A DNA stretch of 64,000 nucleotides from Aspidapion aeneum. Lineage: Eukaryota; Arthropoda; Insecta; Coleoptera; Brentidae. Below are positions 9,888 to 22,509 of this stretch, piece by piece (the stretch's first letter is position 1; every line of letters begins with the position of its first letter). Below the pieces are notes generated by a model. That model was not told where the DNA came from. It saw only the letters and a list, made by a program, of their open reading frames with translations, and made no database searches. A program made the position numbers and the translations under genes. The stretch is taken from positions 43,714,735-43,778,734 of the forward strand of contig OY755044.1 of the NCBI GenBank assembly GCA_963576565.1. The letters run 5' to 3'.

Positions 9888-10145
9888 AATGTATCGAAAC
9901 ACAAAATATCGAAAACACAAAATATCGAAAATACAAAATATCAAAAACATACAAAATATCGAAACTACAAATTATCGAACCACAAAATATCGAAACTACA
10001 TTTTATCGAAACTACAAAATGTCGAAACCACAAAATATCGAAACTACAAAATCTTGAATCACAAAATATCGAAAATAAAAAATATCGAATCACAAAATAT
10101 CAAAATTACCAAATATCGAAAATCAAAAATGGAAAATTTCGAAAC
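9888..10145 (+). repeat. AT-rich minisatellite (CGAAACTACAAAATAT-like units)
   Basis: About 15-18 bp units, e.g. CGAAACTACAAAATAT and CGAAAACACAAAATAT, repeated roughly fifteen times with drift. A long open frame over it is only the translation of the repeat. Confidence 0.85.
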
Positions 10146-10424
10146 TTTACCCTAACCTGACCCTGGCTTAATCTAACTCAACCTAATCTGACGTAACCAC
10201 ACGAAAATAGATAGTTTCATAAAGCTAAATTAACGAAACCTAATCAAATCTAACCGAACCGAACCAAAGCAAACTGAACCAACAATTTTTTTCAAAAAAA
10301 ACTTTCCTGACTTTTTTCCCGGAATCCTAGAGGATGTGAACCAAACCGAACCGAAGTGAACCAGACCGAATCAAATCGAACCAAACCTAACCAAACTTTT
10401 TCGATATTTTGTTGTTTCCATATA
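10146..10424. repeat. Degenerate CCTAAC/GAACCAAAC-type short repeat
   Basis: Runs such as CCTAACCTGACC, CAACCTAATCTGACG and GAACCAAACCGAACCGAAG. They superficially resemble insect telomere units (CCTAA) but are irregular in length and sequence. It is read as a decayed simple repeat. Confidence 0.5.
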
Positions 10425-11368
10425 CAGTGTGTCCACGTAAGTTGGCGGCATATGGGAAACTTTTTTATTATTAGCTTTACGAAAAAAAGTTATTCTTCAT
10501 AAAAAGTTCTGCATGGTCCAAAACCTAAAATGCAACCATCAGATGTTAAATTTTTTTATCATATTACGAGGTTTGTCAAAAAATGTGATTTTTGCTCTTG
10601 AGTAAAGTACCTTTCTTTTTGACAATATCGAAAATTGTTATAAAGAAAACATGTTTAGAATTAAAAATAGCTTTCAAATATTCAACATTGTTTATTTACA
10701 TTATTATTATTTGCATCCTAGATTAATTATGCTTTAATGTGCAAACTTAAATTTCCAACGTAATCGCAGAAAATGTAGAAAAAAAAAGTTATTCTTCATA
10801 AAAAGTTCTGCATGGTCCAAAACCTAAAATGCAACCATCAGATGTTAAATTTTTTCATATTACGAGGTTTGTCAAAAAATGTGATTTTTGCTCTTGAGTA
10901 AAGTACCTTTCTTTTTGACAATATCGAAAATTGTTATAAAGAAAACATGTTTAGAATTAAAAATAGCTTTCAAATATTCAACATTGTTTATTTACATTAT
11001 TATTATTTGCATCCTAGATTAATTATGCTTTAATGTGCAAACTTAAATTTCCAACGTAATCGCAGAAAATGTAGAAAAAAATATTTTTTAATGTAAATAA
11101 ACAATGTTGAATATTTGAAAGCTACTTTTAATTCTAAACATCTTTTCTTTATAACAATTTTCGATATTGTCAAAAAGAAAGGTACTTTACTCTGGAGCAA
11201 AAATCACATTTTTTGACAAATCTCGTAATATGACTGAAAAAATTTAACATCTGATGGTTGCATTTTAGGTTTTGGACCATGCAGAACTTTTTATGAAGAA
11301 TAACTTTTTTTCGTAAAGCTAATAATAAAAAAGTTTCCCATATGCCGCCAACTTACGTGGACACACTG
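10425..11368. mobile_element. Tc1/mariner-type MITE, TA-flanked, with an internal tandem duplication
   Basis: The ends CAGTGTGTCCACGTAAGTTG and its inverse at 11349-11368 are flanked by TA (10423-10424; 11369-11370). The inverted arms extend through GGCGGCATATGGGAAAC and beyond. The left arm holds a direct duplication of about 295 bp (10488-10783 and 10786-11082, starting TTATTCTTCATAAAAAG). The right arm carries it once, inverted. No transposase. Confidence 0.85.
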
Positions 11369-11372
11369 TATA

Positions 11373-11565
11373 TTGTATTTTCGATATTTTGTGTTTTCGA
11401 TATTTTTTATTTTTGATATTTTATTTCAATATTTTGTATTTTCGATATTTTGTAGTTTCGATATTTTGTGTTTTCGATACTTTGTTATTCGATATTTTGT
11501 AGTTTCGATATTATGTACTTTTGATATTTTTATTCGATATTTTGATTTCGATATTTTTTCGCTCT
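11373..11565 (-). repeat. Inverted counterpart of the 9888-10145 minisatellite
   Basis: Units of TTTCGATATTTTGTAG, the reverse complement of the array on the other side of the MITE. The two arrays plus the MITE therefore form one 1.7-kb giant inverted structure. Confidence 0.85.
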
Positions 11566-11802
11566 TCCGTTTTCTTTTTATTTAAAAAAAAGTATAAAAA
11601 AATGGGAAATAAAACACAGACATTTAATCATGTTTTCTATTACCCCAGTTCGGTTTAAAGACTTCGTATGTGTTGAGTTTATATTTTATTGATTTTTTTT
11701 TATCGATTTTTAACCTGTTGTATTTAATATACAGTTTTAATCTTTTTAACTTTTGTAATATTTTAAACTTTTGTGAGATGTTGTTAGTTGTACAGTCGGG
11801 GA

Positions 11803-11990
11803 CTTTTTAAATTGCCGTTGTATTTTTTTTCTGTCAAAATTAATCATTTAAAGAAATCAATTTTTTTTTTAAATATGTACAGACAGAGGTAAGTTTCACA
11901 ATTTTTTTGTTTTGGTTCAAACTAATTTTCCGAATTTTAAATAGGAATATTTTTTATTTTCGAGGGCGGCAATTTAAAAAGCCCCCGACT
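11803..11990. repeat. MITE with ends AGTCGGGG, interrupted at its right tip by the Transib-like element
   Basis: AGTCGGGGACTTTTTAAATT near 11803 is mirrored by AATTTAAAAAGCCCCCGACT ending at 11990. The last bases (CGACT) are duplicated by the next element, and the MITE flank resumes at 14461 (ACAATC). Confidence 0.7.
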
Positions 11991-12811
11991 CACAGTGGAA
12001 CGTTTGACTAATCTAGGTGGACATGGTAAAGTAAATTAACATTTCAGCTACCTACAATTAAAGAGCATATTTCATACATCCTAGATCCAAAATATTATTT
12101 TCTTATCCCCTCTGGTTGTCAAGATATTTGCATTGAAATTTGCATCTTAAAAATTTTCTTCTTAGACATTTTAATCTTATGTATGGGCAATGCTTTAAAA
12201 CAATATTGTTTTTTCCCGCGTAGTAGGCGCTGGAGTAAAACAAGTACCAGGCATTTTTAGAGTGACATGTCCTTAAGACTAGGGAAGCATTTTGACTGTC
12301 ATTGTTGCAGTGTTTTACTTGCTATGATTTTATGAATTCGCTGGTGTTTTGGTAAGGAAAATTTTATTTTTATATAGTTTTTGTTGGACTGAAACTTTAG
12401 TTTGTTAGAATTTGTTGATGTTAGTTTTATTATTTTCTAATTAGACGAAATCTCTACTTTCTGACGCAGTATTGAAATTTTGTCCTTTTTTTGCAGTAAA
12501 CTTGTACTTAATTATTTTGTTAGCCTGCAACTCTAAAAATAGAAAACGTATTATTTGTGTTTAATGACATTTTCTTTTTGATACCTTCACAAATGTGCCC
12601 TTTGGGGATTTTCTAACCTAAATTAGTCAATCTTCGTGCATTTTTCTATATCACGATGAGTCAATGTGTCTGTTTGTCTACAGGGTGTCCAGATAAAAGT
12701 AAGTACATAGGGCTTTGTAGGATTTTCAGAAACGATAACACTTACGATATTCGTTCAAAAGGCAAAAAGTGGCGCTATAAAAATATCTACAGGGGGTTTC
12801 AAAATAATGCT

Positions 12812-13260
12812 TAGCAATGGAATTATTAATAAGTATTATTTTCGACGAAATATTTTTTTTTAGATAACGCCGAAAATGTGTTATTTGGTTGTATTTTGAC
12901 CTATCCTAGCAATATCGTCGTGATGTCTGTCTGTGTGTGTGTATATTATTTCTGTCCGTAACACGATAGCTCCTAAACCGCTGAACCGATTTTCATAAAA
13001 TTGTTACGTAAAATAGTGCTCGACACTCTTACGAGCTGATTAGATTTTGGTCAAAATCTATTAATGCTAATAACATTTTTTTGACAATTAAAATTTTTAA
13101 AAAATTTATCTTTTTAACGGAGCATCATATGAATATACAGTTTTCGTAATATAGTAGACTATATTTTGCTCGTGTATAACTAAAAACTTCGTAAGAGCTT
13201 CAGTTTCTCAGATATATACAAAAAACTTGCTAATAGGCTAGCTAGGAAGGTATCAGATCC
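12812..13260 (+). repeat. Dispersed repeat R with (CTGT/GTGT) tract and ACGATAGCTCCTAAACCGCTG block (copy 1)
   Basis: Landmarks: TTCGACGAAA, AAAATGTGTTATTTGG, TAGCAATATCGTCGT, a CTGTCTGTGTGTGTG tract, ACGATAGCTCCTAAACC, GAACCGATTTTCATAAAA and GCTAGGAAGGTATCAGATCC. Other copies are at 23835-24310 (direct) and 25983-26438 (inverted). Confidence 0.8.
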
Positions 13261-13445
13261 TATCATGGATTCATTTATTTCTCAATATTTTGAAAACGCA
13301 TATAAATGTTTTCTTTGATACAGCTCGGAATAGCGCCACTTTTTACCAAAATTGGTATGTCTTACCGTCTCCTAAATCCTCATAAACCCTCTTGTAGTTA
13401 CTTCTATCTGAGACACCCTATCTCATGTACCCATGTGTATGGGCC

Positions 13446-13590
13446 GATTGCTAAAGTTCGTAACGCTCAAGGGGGGAAGGGGGGTTATTAACCTTGCGTT
13501 ACACTGTCATGATTCTTGAATATATTTTTTCTTAAAAATGCATTACGGAGGGAGGAGGAGGGGTTACGTAATTTAAGAATATGCCCTATG
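13446..13590. repeat. Foldback repeat H (ACGTAACGC...G-rich...GCGTTACGTAATTTAAGAA), copy 1
   Basis: AGTTCGTAACGCTC and a G-rich run, then a second G-rich run and GTTACGTAATTTAAGAAT. Same family as 34655-34795, 46475-46621 and 48887-49010. Confidence 0.6.
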
Positions 13591-14460
13591 TATGTCTGTA
13601 CGATGGATTTTTGAAACTCTCGACTTTGACGAATTTTTGTAAACAGTAACTTTTCACTCTGTCACAAGCTTAACCAAGCTTAATAAAAATGCATCTGCAC
13701 CAAACCATAAGCGGTTTTAGAAATATGATAATATATTTTTCTTGTCTTTTTTGTCTCAGATTGAGAAATTAATTAACACAGTTTAGTTTGCAAGATAATA
13801 ATAAAATGGACTTGTGTTAGTTAATTATTGTATTATTTGTTATGTTAAGTAATAGTATTTTTCAAATAAAAATGGAATTTTCCAATTTAATAAATAGTTT
13901 TTTAACTTTCTTAGTGATATAAAATTAAAATGCACATATCTCTTAAATTTTCTCACACTAAACCCCTTTAAAGATAATGCCATTCGATGAACATTTCCCA
14001 TTATAATTTTAGGGGTTGGTTTCACCCCGGGCAAGGGTGAAAGGTTTAAAATTTTTAATGCATTTATTTTTCATATAGTGACAGATGAGAGCGGAATTTT
14101 TTTCTTGATCGTCCCTTACCGCCTAAAACGTCTTTATTTAAATTTTTCTGAAACACCTTGTATATTGCAAAACTGTTTTATTTAAATTCCTGCTTGCAAA
14201 AACTAAAAAATACATATACCGTTACTTCATTGTTATAAAATTTGTTGAAACAATTTTCGTTAAAAACATACAGTATGACTACAAATCTTAAAATCGTTAA
14301 AATCTGAATCACACTATGTAAGAGGTAGGTAATATTGCAAATACTAAATGCTTTTAAATATTTTATGTTATTTTAAAGCTAAAAAAATCAAGCATTAAAG
14401 AGTGCTAATGTTGCTCAGGGGTTGTCCACCTAGATCTTCAAAACGTTCCACTGTGCGACT

Positions 14461-15739
14461 ACAATCAATTTTTTTATTTATTTTATCTATTTTGTTTTTA
14501 ATATTGTTGTTTATATTTAAATTTTTAAGGTTAAGATGTTTGGTAGTTTTTATTTTTTGATTTGTGTCCTTGATTTAGGCCTTAAAAGGACTTTATTTTC
14601 TGTAAGTAAGTTTTGTTACTTTTCTGTTTTATTAACGAAGATACTTTTTTATTTTAGTTACAGATCACACTTGATGATATTTATATATCAAAAGGCGTAG
14701 TGTGTTTTAAGAAATAAAAAAATTGTGAAGTATTTCGGAGTTTCCCTTCAATCCTTTCATTATGGTACATTATAATCTTTGATAATGGTTCTACTTCTCC
14801 TAGAGAAATCTACGATTCTACAAGGTCTTGGAAAACCTAAGAAAATTTGTTGGTTGCTTATTTTCCAGTATCAATATTTGTTCACAGTACACTGGCCTAT
14901 TTTAATAGGCTGAATTTTCAGAGTGCCTAGGCGCAGACATTATTCGAGCGTCTGTAGACTAAACCAAGCATACTATTTGTAGGACAATGTTTCCCGTTGC
15001 TTTGTTTATACAGGCCTATTAAAGCGGTTTTATATAATGACGGTTTGAAAATGTTGTCATATAAACGCTATTAACATCGTTTTAAGCACTTAAGCCGATT
15101 TGTCGTATACACACTATTAGAACCGTTTTAAGTACTAAAACCGATTTAATTTTAAACCGCTTTTAGGCGCGCATAAACGTAGTATTGACTTTCAAACATA
15201 CACTTCTGTTCATAAAAAACGATGACATCGCAAAGATGTATTTGCCTGGCACTATTGCAAGTCACTAATTAATATGTTCTACAAATTCAAATAGTATTAA
15301 CTTTCACACCACCTTTAGGGACTTTTCCATTTTCCAAAAGGTAAAAATTATGTCGACTTCCATCTGCAGTTGGCCTACTCTAATTGTGCCACTTATTCAA
15401 TTGACAGTACAGCAGGATTATTCCTTTGGCTTTAAAAGAAGCTGATAAAGTTCTAAAACAAATGATAACAATAAGTATAAAAAATTGTCTTTAATACTAA
15501 GTAATGTACAGGGTGATCATTAGTATTTTAGTTAATACCTATCTTCATGAATATTGATTACACATTAAAGTGTAAGGGGTAAAGTTGTAGAACAATTCCT
15601 AAATATGTTAATCCTGTGTCAAAACTTTGACATTATTTTTAACATTTTTACATGCTTCTTTTCTTTTTGATCATAGAAATATATAAAGTCTATGACATGA
15701 TAAATATTTTTCTTTGGGTTTACCCAAACAGTAATTGAA
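14461..15739. other. Repeat debris, no gene seen
   Basis: It contains a possible foldback at about 14995-15190 (AAAGCGGTTTTATAT ... AAACCGCTTTTAGGCGCGC) and a mariner-like end TACAGGGTGATCATTAG at about 15508. No coding exon recognised. Confidence 0.35.
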
Positions 15740-15914
15740 ACGATTATACATGGTGTTTCAACGAAAAGGTAACAGAGCTCCCCTTTGAGGGATAAAATTT
15801 CCCCTATATTTTGGATAGGGAATGTGGGTTGAGTGACACCTTGATTTGAAGGTCTCTTTAATGTTTTTGCAACCGTGTATTTTAAAAATCTATTGACTAG
15901 TTTTTGAGACATTT

Positions 15915-16378
15915 TATGCACAAGACATACACCCTTTCGATAGCTTTAGGCGCTGGTTAAACTTTTAACGCATTAAGGATAAAAATGGAAAATAACGCGA
16001 GAACCATACAAAATGTCGATTGACACCTACCTTGCTATTTCTCGGCGGTACAAATTCCATTCACTGGGCGCCCAGGCTTCTACCAGAGTTCTTGAGTTGA
16101 TCGAAATCACTGTGAGGAGTTGAGGTAACGGATTGGAATGATTTTAGAATTGATTGGCACTAATTGCAATTGATTGAATTGTAGTTTTGGAAAACGAGTA
16201 AAACAGGCCGGTTTCAATATGGAGGCTACGATGATCTCTCTCTTGTCATCGCGCCGGTGGGTTGCGCACTTTCTATCCGCGCACTTTGCGGTGTCACGTG
16301 ACAACCTGTATGGCTCAGTGCAACGGAATAATTAATATTTAGGAAAATTAACTAAGTATTATTTGTCTTGCACGTACA
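15915..16378 (-). repeat. 3' LTR of the BEL/Pao element
   Basis: 464 bp. It differs from the 5' LTR by a 4-bp indel near CACCTA(GGTA)CC, a small change at AGAGT(T/CTA)CTTGAG and two substitutions. A 65-codon open frame within both LTRs is not considered a gene. Confidence 0.95.
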
Positions 16379-16615
16379 TTTTCCCGGCCGCCCTTAAATA
16401 CTATTTTAGAACCAGGAAAAATAATATGTATTATAACTAGGGAATAACAATTATTATTTCCAAAAAAAAATTAAAAAATTGCGACAAAATGTTATTCTAT
16501 TTTTTGCCGCGTTAAAACAAAAAATAATATACTTCCCGAAAAGGAATAAAATAAAATTAAAAAAAAAGAATAATTCTATGACGACACTGACATAGAATGA
16601 ACATTGCTTGAGTGT

Positions 16616-19600
16616 TCAGTTAAAAGGCAAAGGGCACAATTTAACAATTGGACGTTTAAATAGCCCTTGTTGAGTCCTAATCGTGACAACTCTAACATGT
16701 CCATCTGAACCAGGATGCAAATCTACAATCCTGCCTACAGACCACTGCAAGGGTGGTTTGTTTTAATTTTTTATGACTACTAAAGTATTTAACTCGACTT
16801 TAGTAGGTTTTTCTGTCCACTTGGACCTCTGCTGTAGAGTATGTAGGTACTCCTCTTTCCATCGGGACCAAAAATCAGTGTTCAATCGCTGAACAAGTTG
16901 CCACCGAGAAAGAGTGTTTAGTTTTAATTGTGATAAGTCTGGGTCTGGGACAGAGTTTAAAGGTTCCATGGTAAGGAAATGTCCGGGAGTGAGTGGACAA
17001 AAATCATTGGGATCGGATGATTGCGCAGGGATTGGGCGACTATTTAGCAATGCCTCGATCTGCACAAGCAAAGTATTTAGTTCTTCGTATGTAAGCTTCT
17101 GATTTCCGATCACTCGGTAAAGATGTGTTTTTACTGATTTAACACCAGCCTCTGATAAGCCATTGAAATGAGGACTAGCACTAGGAAAAAAATGCCATTT
17201 GATCTGAAGATGTTCAGAGGAAGCTTCGAAGAGCTTTTTAAGCTCAGAGTTTGCTCCTTGAAAATTGGAGCCTCTGTCGCTGTATAAAACATTACAACGA
17301 CCCCTTCTAGCTACAAACCTTCTGAATGCGGCTATAAACCATTCAGAAGTAAGGTTTGACGCAACTTCTGTGTGGATAGCGCGCGTACTTGCGCACACGA
17401 AAATGCAGATATAGGCTTTTAATTCTTTGGTACCCCGGTACCAACGACCTGGTGAAATTTTTATAGGACCAGCATAGTCCAAAGTTGCATGAGAAAAGCA
17501 CTTTAGTTGTGAAATTCTAAAATAAGGTAAGCCACCTTGATAAGGGATGTAAGCCTTTGGTCTAAGGCGATAACATCTTATGCATCGAGATAAAACTGAC
17601 TGAATAGCTCTGCGGGATGCTAAGATCCAGAATTGTTGTCTTAGTAAGTACTGAACTGTATTTAGCCCTGGATGGCTATTTTCCTTATGAATATGTTCAA
17701 TGATGAGGTCAGACAACCTGCCTGATCTGGGAAGCAATAGAGGATGTTTTGCATCAAAAGGTATAGAATTCGTATGCCTAAGACGACCACCTACCCTTAT
17801 CAGTCCGGTAGTGTCCAAAAAGGGTGCAATTTTTCGAAAAGCTTTGGATAAAAGTTCGTTGTTTTTTAGTTGTTTTAGGAGGTCAGAGAAATGTAATTCT
17901 TGGCTTCTTCGAACCAAGAGTGTTAAAGCATACTGAATTTCAAAAATAGAAATAGGACCTGTAAGTGGTTCCTTTTTGTTTTTAAAATTATAAAATATTC
18001 GTCGAATCTGACAAATTAATTTTTGAATGTGAAAAAGGGATGAATATTTATTTACAAGGAAGTCTAGAATATGATAATCGATGTTTGTAGTAAGTGTTAT
18101 TTTTTCAGGCTTTTCTTCATTTAAAATTTGCTGAAAATCGGTTTCTGAGTTTTGGAGTAATGCGGGATTTTTTAAGTCCCATGTAGTACATGGTTGACTA
18201 AGCCAGGAAGGCCCTGTAAACCACAAGGGATGGTTTATAAAATTAGAAGGAGTTGTGCCACGACTGGCGACATCGGCAGGGTTTTCTTGTGATTTTACAT
18301 GATACCAGTTTACATTAGAGAGTTTTTCTTGTACTTGGCTAACTCTGTTAGCAACAAAAGAGCGCCATCTATGAGGTGAGCTACAAAGCCAAAAGAGGAC
18401 GACTTGAGAATCTGTATAAGCGTAAGTTTTATCTATTGAAATTAAAGGGGAATAAGTTTTTATAACAAAACTAAGAAGTTCAGTAAGAAGAACAGTACCT
18501 AAAAGTTCTAGTCTCGGGAGACTAATAGTTTTTAAGGGACTGACCCTTGATTTGCCCATAATTAAGGAAGTTTTTATGCTTTGATCTGACAGCTCGATAC
18601 GTAAATAAACGCAAGCTGCGTAGCCTAATTCTGATGCGTCCGAAAAAGCATGCAGTTGACAAGATATTATATCTTTAGAAAAAATGTGTCTAGGAAATTT
18701 AATATCTGATAAGCACTTAAGTTCATTTTGAAATTGTGTCCAATGCTGAAGAATAGATTTGTCCACGGGATCGTCCCATCCTATCTTGGAAATCCATAAT
18801 TTTTGCATAAGACATTTTGCAAAAAATGAAATTGGAGAAAGCATCCCTAAAGGATCAAAAATAGAAGCAATAGCGCTTAGAATATTTCTTTTTGTGCATC
18901 GTTTTTCCGATGGCTGACAAGAGAAAAACATATTGTCTGATTTTGGGTCCCACTGGAGTCCAAGAACTTTCATGGATATAGGATTTTCCTTGTCAAAAGA
19001 AAAGGGAATTTGGCATTCGTCTGGTGATAGAGAGGATAGTAGTTTTGGGTGATTACTAGCCCATTTTTTAAGCTCAAAACAGCCTGATTTTAGAAGAGCG
19101 ATTAAATCTCGCTGTAGAGCTAGAGCCGACTCTATAGAGTTTGCGCCTGCGCAGATATCATCGACAAAAATGTCTTCTAGAAGCACTCTAGAAGCTTCTG
19201 GGTAGTTTTTTTCTTGGATTTTGGCTAACTCTTGAATAGTTCTGATGGCCAAAAAAGGACTAGATGTGATACCAAACGTGACAGTATTAAGTTTGTATTC
19301 TTGAATAGGATCGCTTGAAGTGAAACGCCACAGAAGACGTTGATAATCACGATCTTCCGGAGCTAATTTTATTTGTAAAAACATTTGCGTAATATCCGAG
19401 AGCATGACTATTTCATGAAGTCGGAATTTTAACAGAATTGAGTTGATATCAGTTTGTAATTTGGGGCCTGGGAGAAGGGTAGAATTAAGGGATATACCTT
19501 TTGAACCCGCTGTTGCCGAGCCATTAAAAACTACTCGAACGCGTGAACTTGATTTATCGGGGCGTACAACGCAGTGGTGGGGTAAATAATTTATGAATTG

Positions 19601-22156
19601 ATTTTTTGATTCTGATTCTAGAATTAAACTCATATGATCGTTTTTTAAGTAGTTATTCATAAATTCGGAATACTGTGAATATAGTTCGGGATTTTTTATC
19701 AGTCTAGACTCAAGAGATAAAAAACATTTGTAAGCATGTGAGTAGGTATCTCCTAAAATAGGTCTAGAGTGACGAAATGGCAATGAAACTTGAAAACGTC
19801 CCGAACTATCTCTCGTGACAGTTTTTTGATAAAATGATTCACATTTTTCCTCGTCAGGAGAGAGGAACTTCTTTGTTGGGAGAGACTCAACTTCCCAAAA
19901 CTTGATCATCGTTTGATCTAGTGAATTATTTTGTAAAGAAGTAAAGTGACATGAATATGAAGTTGAATTGTATGTAGGTTGATTTGATATTTCCGTATTT
20001 CCCAGGAGCACCCAGCCGAACAAGGTTTCAAGTGCTATTGGCTGCCCCGGTTCTCCAGGAATAATGTTAGGTTGAATTATTTGAGAATAAACATGTGCTC
20101 CTAAAAGCATGTCTACAGGTGCGGGAATATTGAAAGTATTATCTCCTAAATTTAAATTAGAGATATGATGCCAATTGTGAGGATTAACTTGAAAAGATGG
20201 CAAATTTGCACTTACCTTTGGCAAGACATAGACATCAAGAGAAAGCGTTGGATTATTTTGGCCAACAGGCTTAATTGTGCAATTTGTTATGCCATTGGTG
20301 GTTGAAGTAGATTGATTGATGCCTCGTATGGGGACTATGAATTTTTTCCTAGATAATCCTAGGCGATTAAGACAATTTTCAGAAATAAAATTGGCCTCTG
20401 ACGCATTGTCGAGGACAACCCGTATAGTTTGATAGTATCCACGACTATCTAGGATGTCTACTTTTGTTGTAGAAAGTAAAATAGTACTTTGAGGTTTTTG
20501 AGTAGTGAGTGAGGTGCACCCACAATTAATGTAATCAATGCCCTCATTGGGTGTTTCATTTTGTGTTTGATTGGGGTTTTGGGAAGATTGAATTGAATTT
20601 TGATTTAAGTTTGGGGTTGGTTGTACATTTGTAAAATATGCGTTTTGTGAATTCGATTGAGTAGTTTGCGAGTTATTACAAATACTCGTATGGTGACGCT
20701 GGCCACAGATACGGCAAGAAAAAGTAGATTGACATAAATTTAAGGGATGCGATCTTAAACAATTGCTACACGCATTATTTTGCCTAACGTAGGCATTACG
20801 CTCCTGTATAGTTTTTGATAAAAATACCTGGCACTGTGAAAGATTGTGAAATTGTTTATTTGTACATAAACGACATTTGTATTTATTTTGAAACAGATTC
20901 GAATTAAATTGTAAATTCGAATTATTTAATTGTTGTTGTCTATTTGAATTTGAGTTGAATTGATTTGTATTTGAATTTGAGTTGTTTTGAGTTTCTGGAG
21001 TGAAACTAAAACTAGATTGATTTGGTTGTTGATTTGAATTAAAGAATTTAGATTGATTTGGTTGGAATTGCGAATTATTGCTGAATGAAGTTATTTTTGA
21101 GTTTTGAGGATTTTGAGTTGTATTTGCCACGTAAACTTGTGGTTGATATGGTTTTGAGTAACTGTTGTAATTATTATTTGAATTGAATTGTCGCTTAGGT
21201 GTTTTTGAATTTGATTTTTGTAAATTGTCTGATTGCATAGTTGAATAAGAAATATTTTGCATGATTTGAACTGATTCTAAGGCCCTACAATGGTTTTTGA
21301 GGAACTCTGTAAGGTTTTCGTAGGTAGGAAGCTCCATTTTACTATATTCTATCTCAAAAGAAGTTCGTATTGAGGTAGTTAAACGCGAAAGAAGCATGTT
21401 GAAAAGTATGAAATCCCAATGTTGAGTTGGAAAACCTAATAACTCTAAAGCAGAGATATTTTCATTAAAACTATCGAGTAAAGTTCTAAGATCCTTGAAA
21501 GAGCAATTATTTTTTAAGGGAACAGTACTATTTACGGTGTTCCAGTAGCTTGTTGCTAAAAGTCTTTTGTTTTGGTATCGATCTACTAGTGTTTGAAAAG
21601 CAATATTGTAATTATTATCATTAATAGGCAAGTGTTTTATTAAACTGAGTGGTTCACCTCTTAAATATGAAATTAAATGTCTAAATTTCCTTACTGGAGG
21701 CATATTAGTGTTGTGCACTAATGAGCAAAACATATCATAAAAAGTGACCCACTTTAATAAAGTGCCATCGTAACATGGGACATCCAATTTTAATAGATCC
21801 TTGTATTCATGACTGTTTGTTTGATTTTGAAGAGATACAAAATTGCCTTGTAAAATATTTTGTTCTGGAAAAAGTTGATTGAAAATACTTTTAGTTTGAA
21901 AATAAAAATTGTCTGTGTCTTCTCGCACCTTATCTTGCACTTTGAATTCGTCATCGTTCTCCACTAGGCTAATGACGTCATTGTGCAGTTTTTTAAACTC
22001 ATCATAAAACTCTTCCAAGTTCTCATACCTTGTTTTGAAAATAGATTTTACATTTGAATCGGTTTGAGCCTTTATGGCTGCTGTGTATGTTTCGGTAATC
22101 CGCGTAACATAAACTGTGCGTTTTTGCACTGCCTTATCCAGGCCGGTTTTAGTCAT
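16616..22156 (-). CDS. BEL/Pao Gag-Pol polyprotein, with one premature stop near the C-terminus
   Basis: Start taken at the ATG at 22156. One frame runs to a TAA at 16765-16763 (1797 codons). The same frame then stays open to a TGA at 16618-16616 and still shows the family's C-terminal pattern (LQWSVGRIVDLHPGSDG), so the TAA is a nonsense change and not the original end. Order, rough residues: DUF1759-like Gag (120-290), Asn/Gln-rich linker (310-420), Cys/His knuckles (CRLC about 428; CRICGQRHHTSIC about 480-495), DUF1758-like protease with DNA replacing the usual D-S/T-G (about 582), reverse transcriptase with FVDD (997-1000), RNase H (FSDAS about 1170; YTDSQ about 1248), H2C2 integrase finger (about 1490-1530), integrase core (D in TLDYAGP about 1560; D in YSDRGSNF about 1625; E about 1668), DUF5641. 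It makes cDNA of the element and inserts it. Apart from the stop it looks intact. Confidence 0.95.
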
Positions 22157-22509
22157 TTTATTAGTAATAAGTATTATCACTGAATACTAAAACGTTTTTC
22201 ACAATTTCTTATTATTTTATTTTATTTTGTACACAAAGTTTTTTATTTTGACCTTCGTTCACTCGCCCGTAGGTAAACAAAAAACAGTTGTTTTGTCGAC
22301 CGCGACCTTTAAATTTAGACTGCAGAAAAACCGATAACATTTTTAAACATGTGTTAGGAAAGGCGTGTCGCTTCATCACTGATAAAGCCTGCCCCCCGTT
22401 GTTCCTTAATGGCGTCGTAAAATTTTTAGATTTTTGGTTTTTGAAGAATTAATTTTTGATTTTTTGTTGTGTTTTTTTTGAATATTTGGATCGATGGACC
22501 ATAAAAATG

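Larger units (their letters stand above)
11991..14455. mobile_element. Transib-like DNA transposon, 2465 bp, no transposase seen
   Basis: The termini are CACAGTGGAACGTTTGAC on the left and CACAGTGGAACGTTTTGA inverted on the right, and both continue to TCTAGGTGGACA. A 5-bp duplication CGACT flanks it (11986-11990 and 14456-14460). A CACWRTG heptamer and GC-rich 5-bp target duplications are hallmarks of Transib elements, relatives of the source of RAG1/RSS. The interior lacks any frame resembling the transposase. It is loaded with other repeats: a mariner-type end at 12681, the ACGATAGCTCC family at about 12812-13260, and an ACGTAACGC foldback at about 13446-13590. Confidence 0.8.

Noticed and set aside
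9829..10155. 108-codon open frame rich in Lys/Asn/Tyr
   Set aside because: It is the translation of the CGAAACTACAAAATAT minisatellite.
10146..10424. Interstitial telomere (CCTAA)n
   Set aside because: The units are irregular in length and sequence; no run of exact telomere repeats.
16107..16304. 65-codon frame repeated in both BEL LTRs
   Set aside because: It is LTR sequence duplicated with the element; no motif, no expected gene there.
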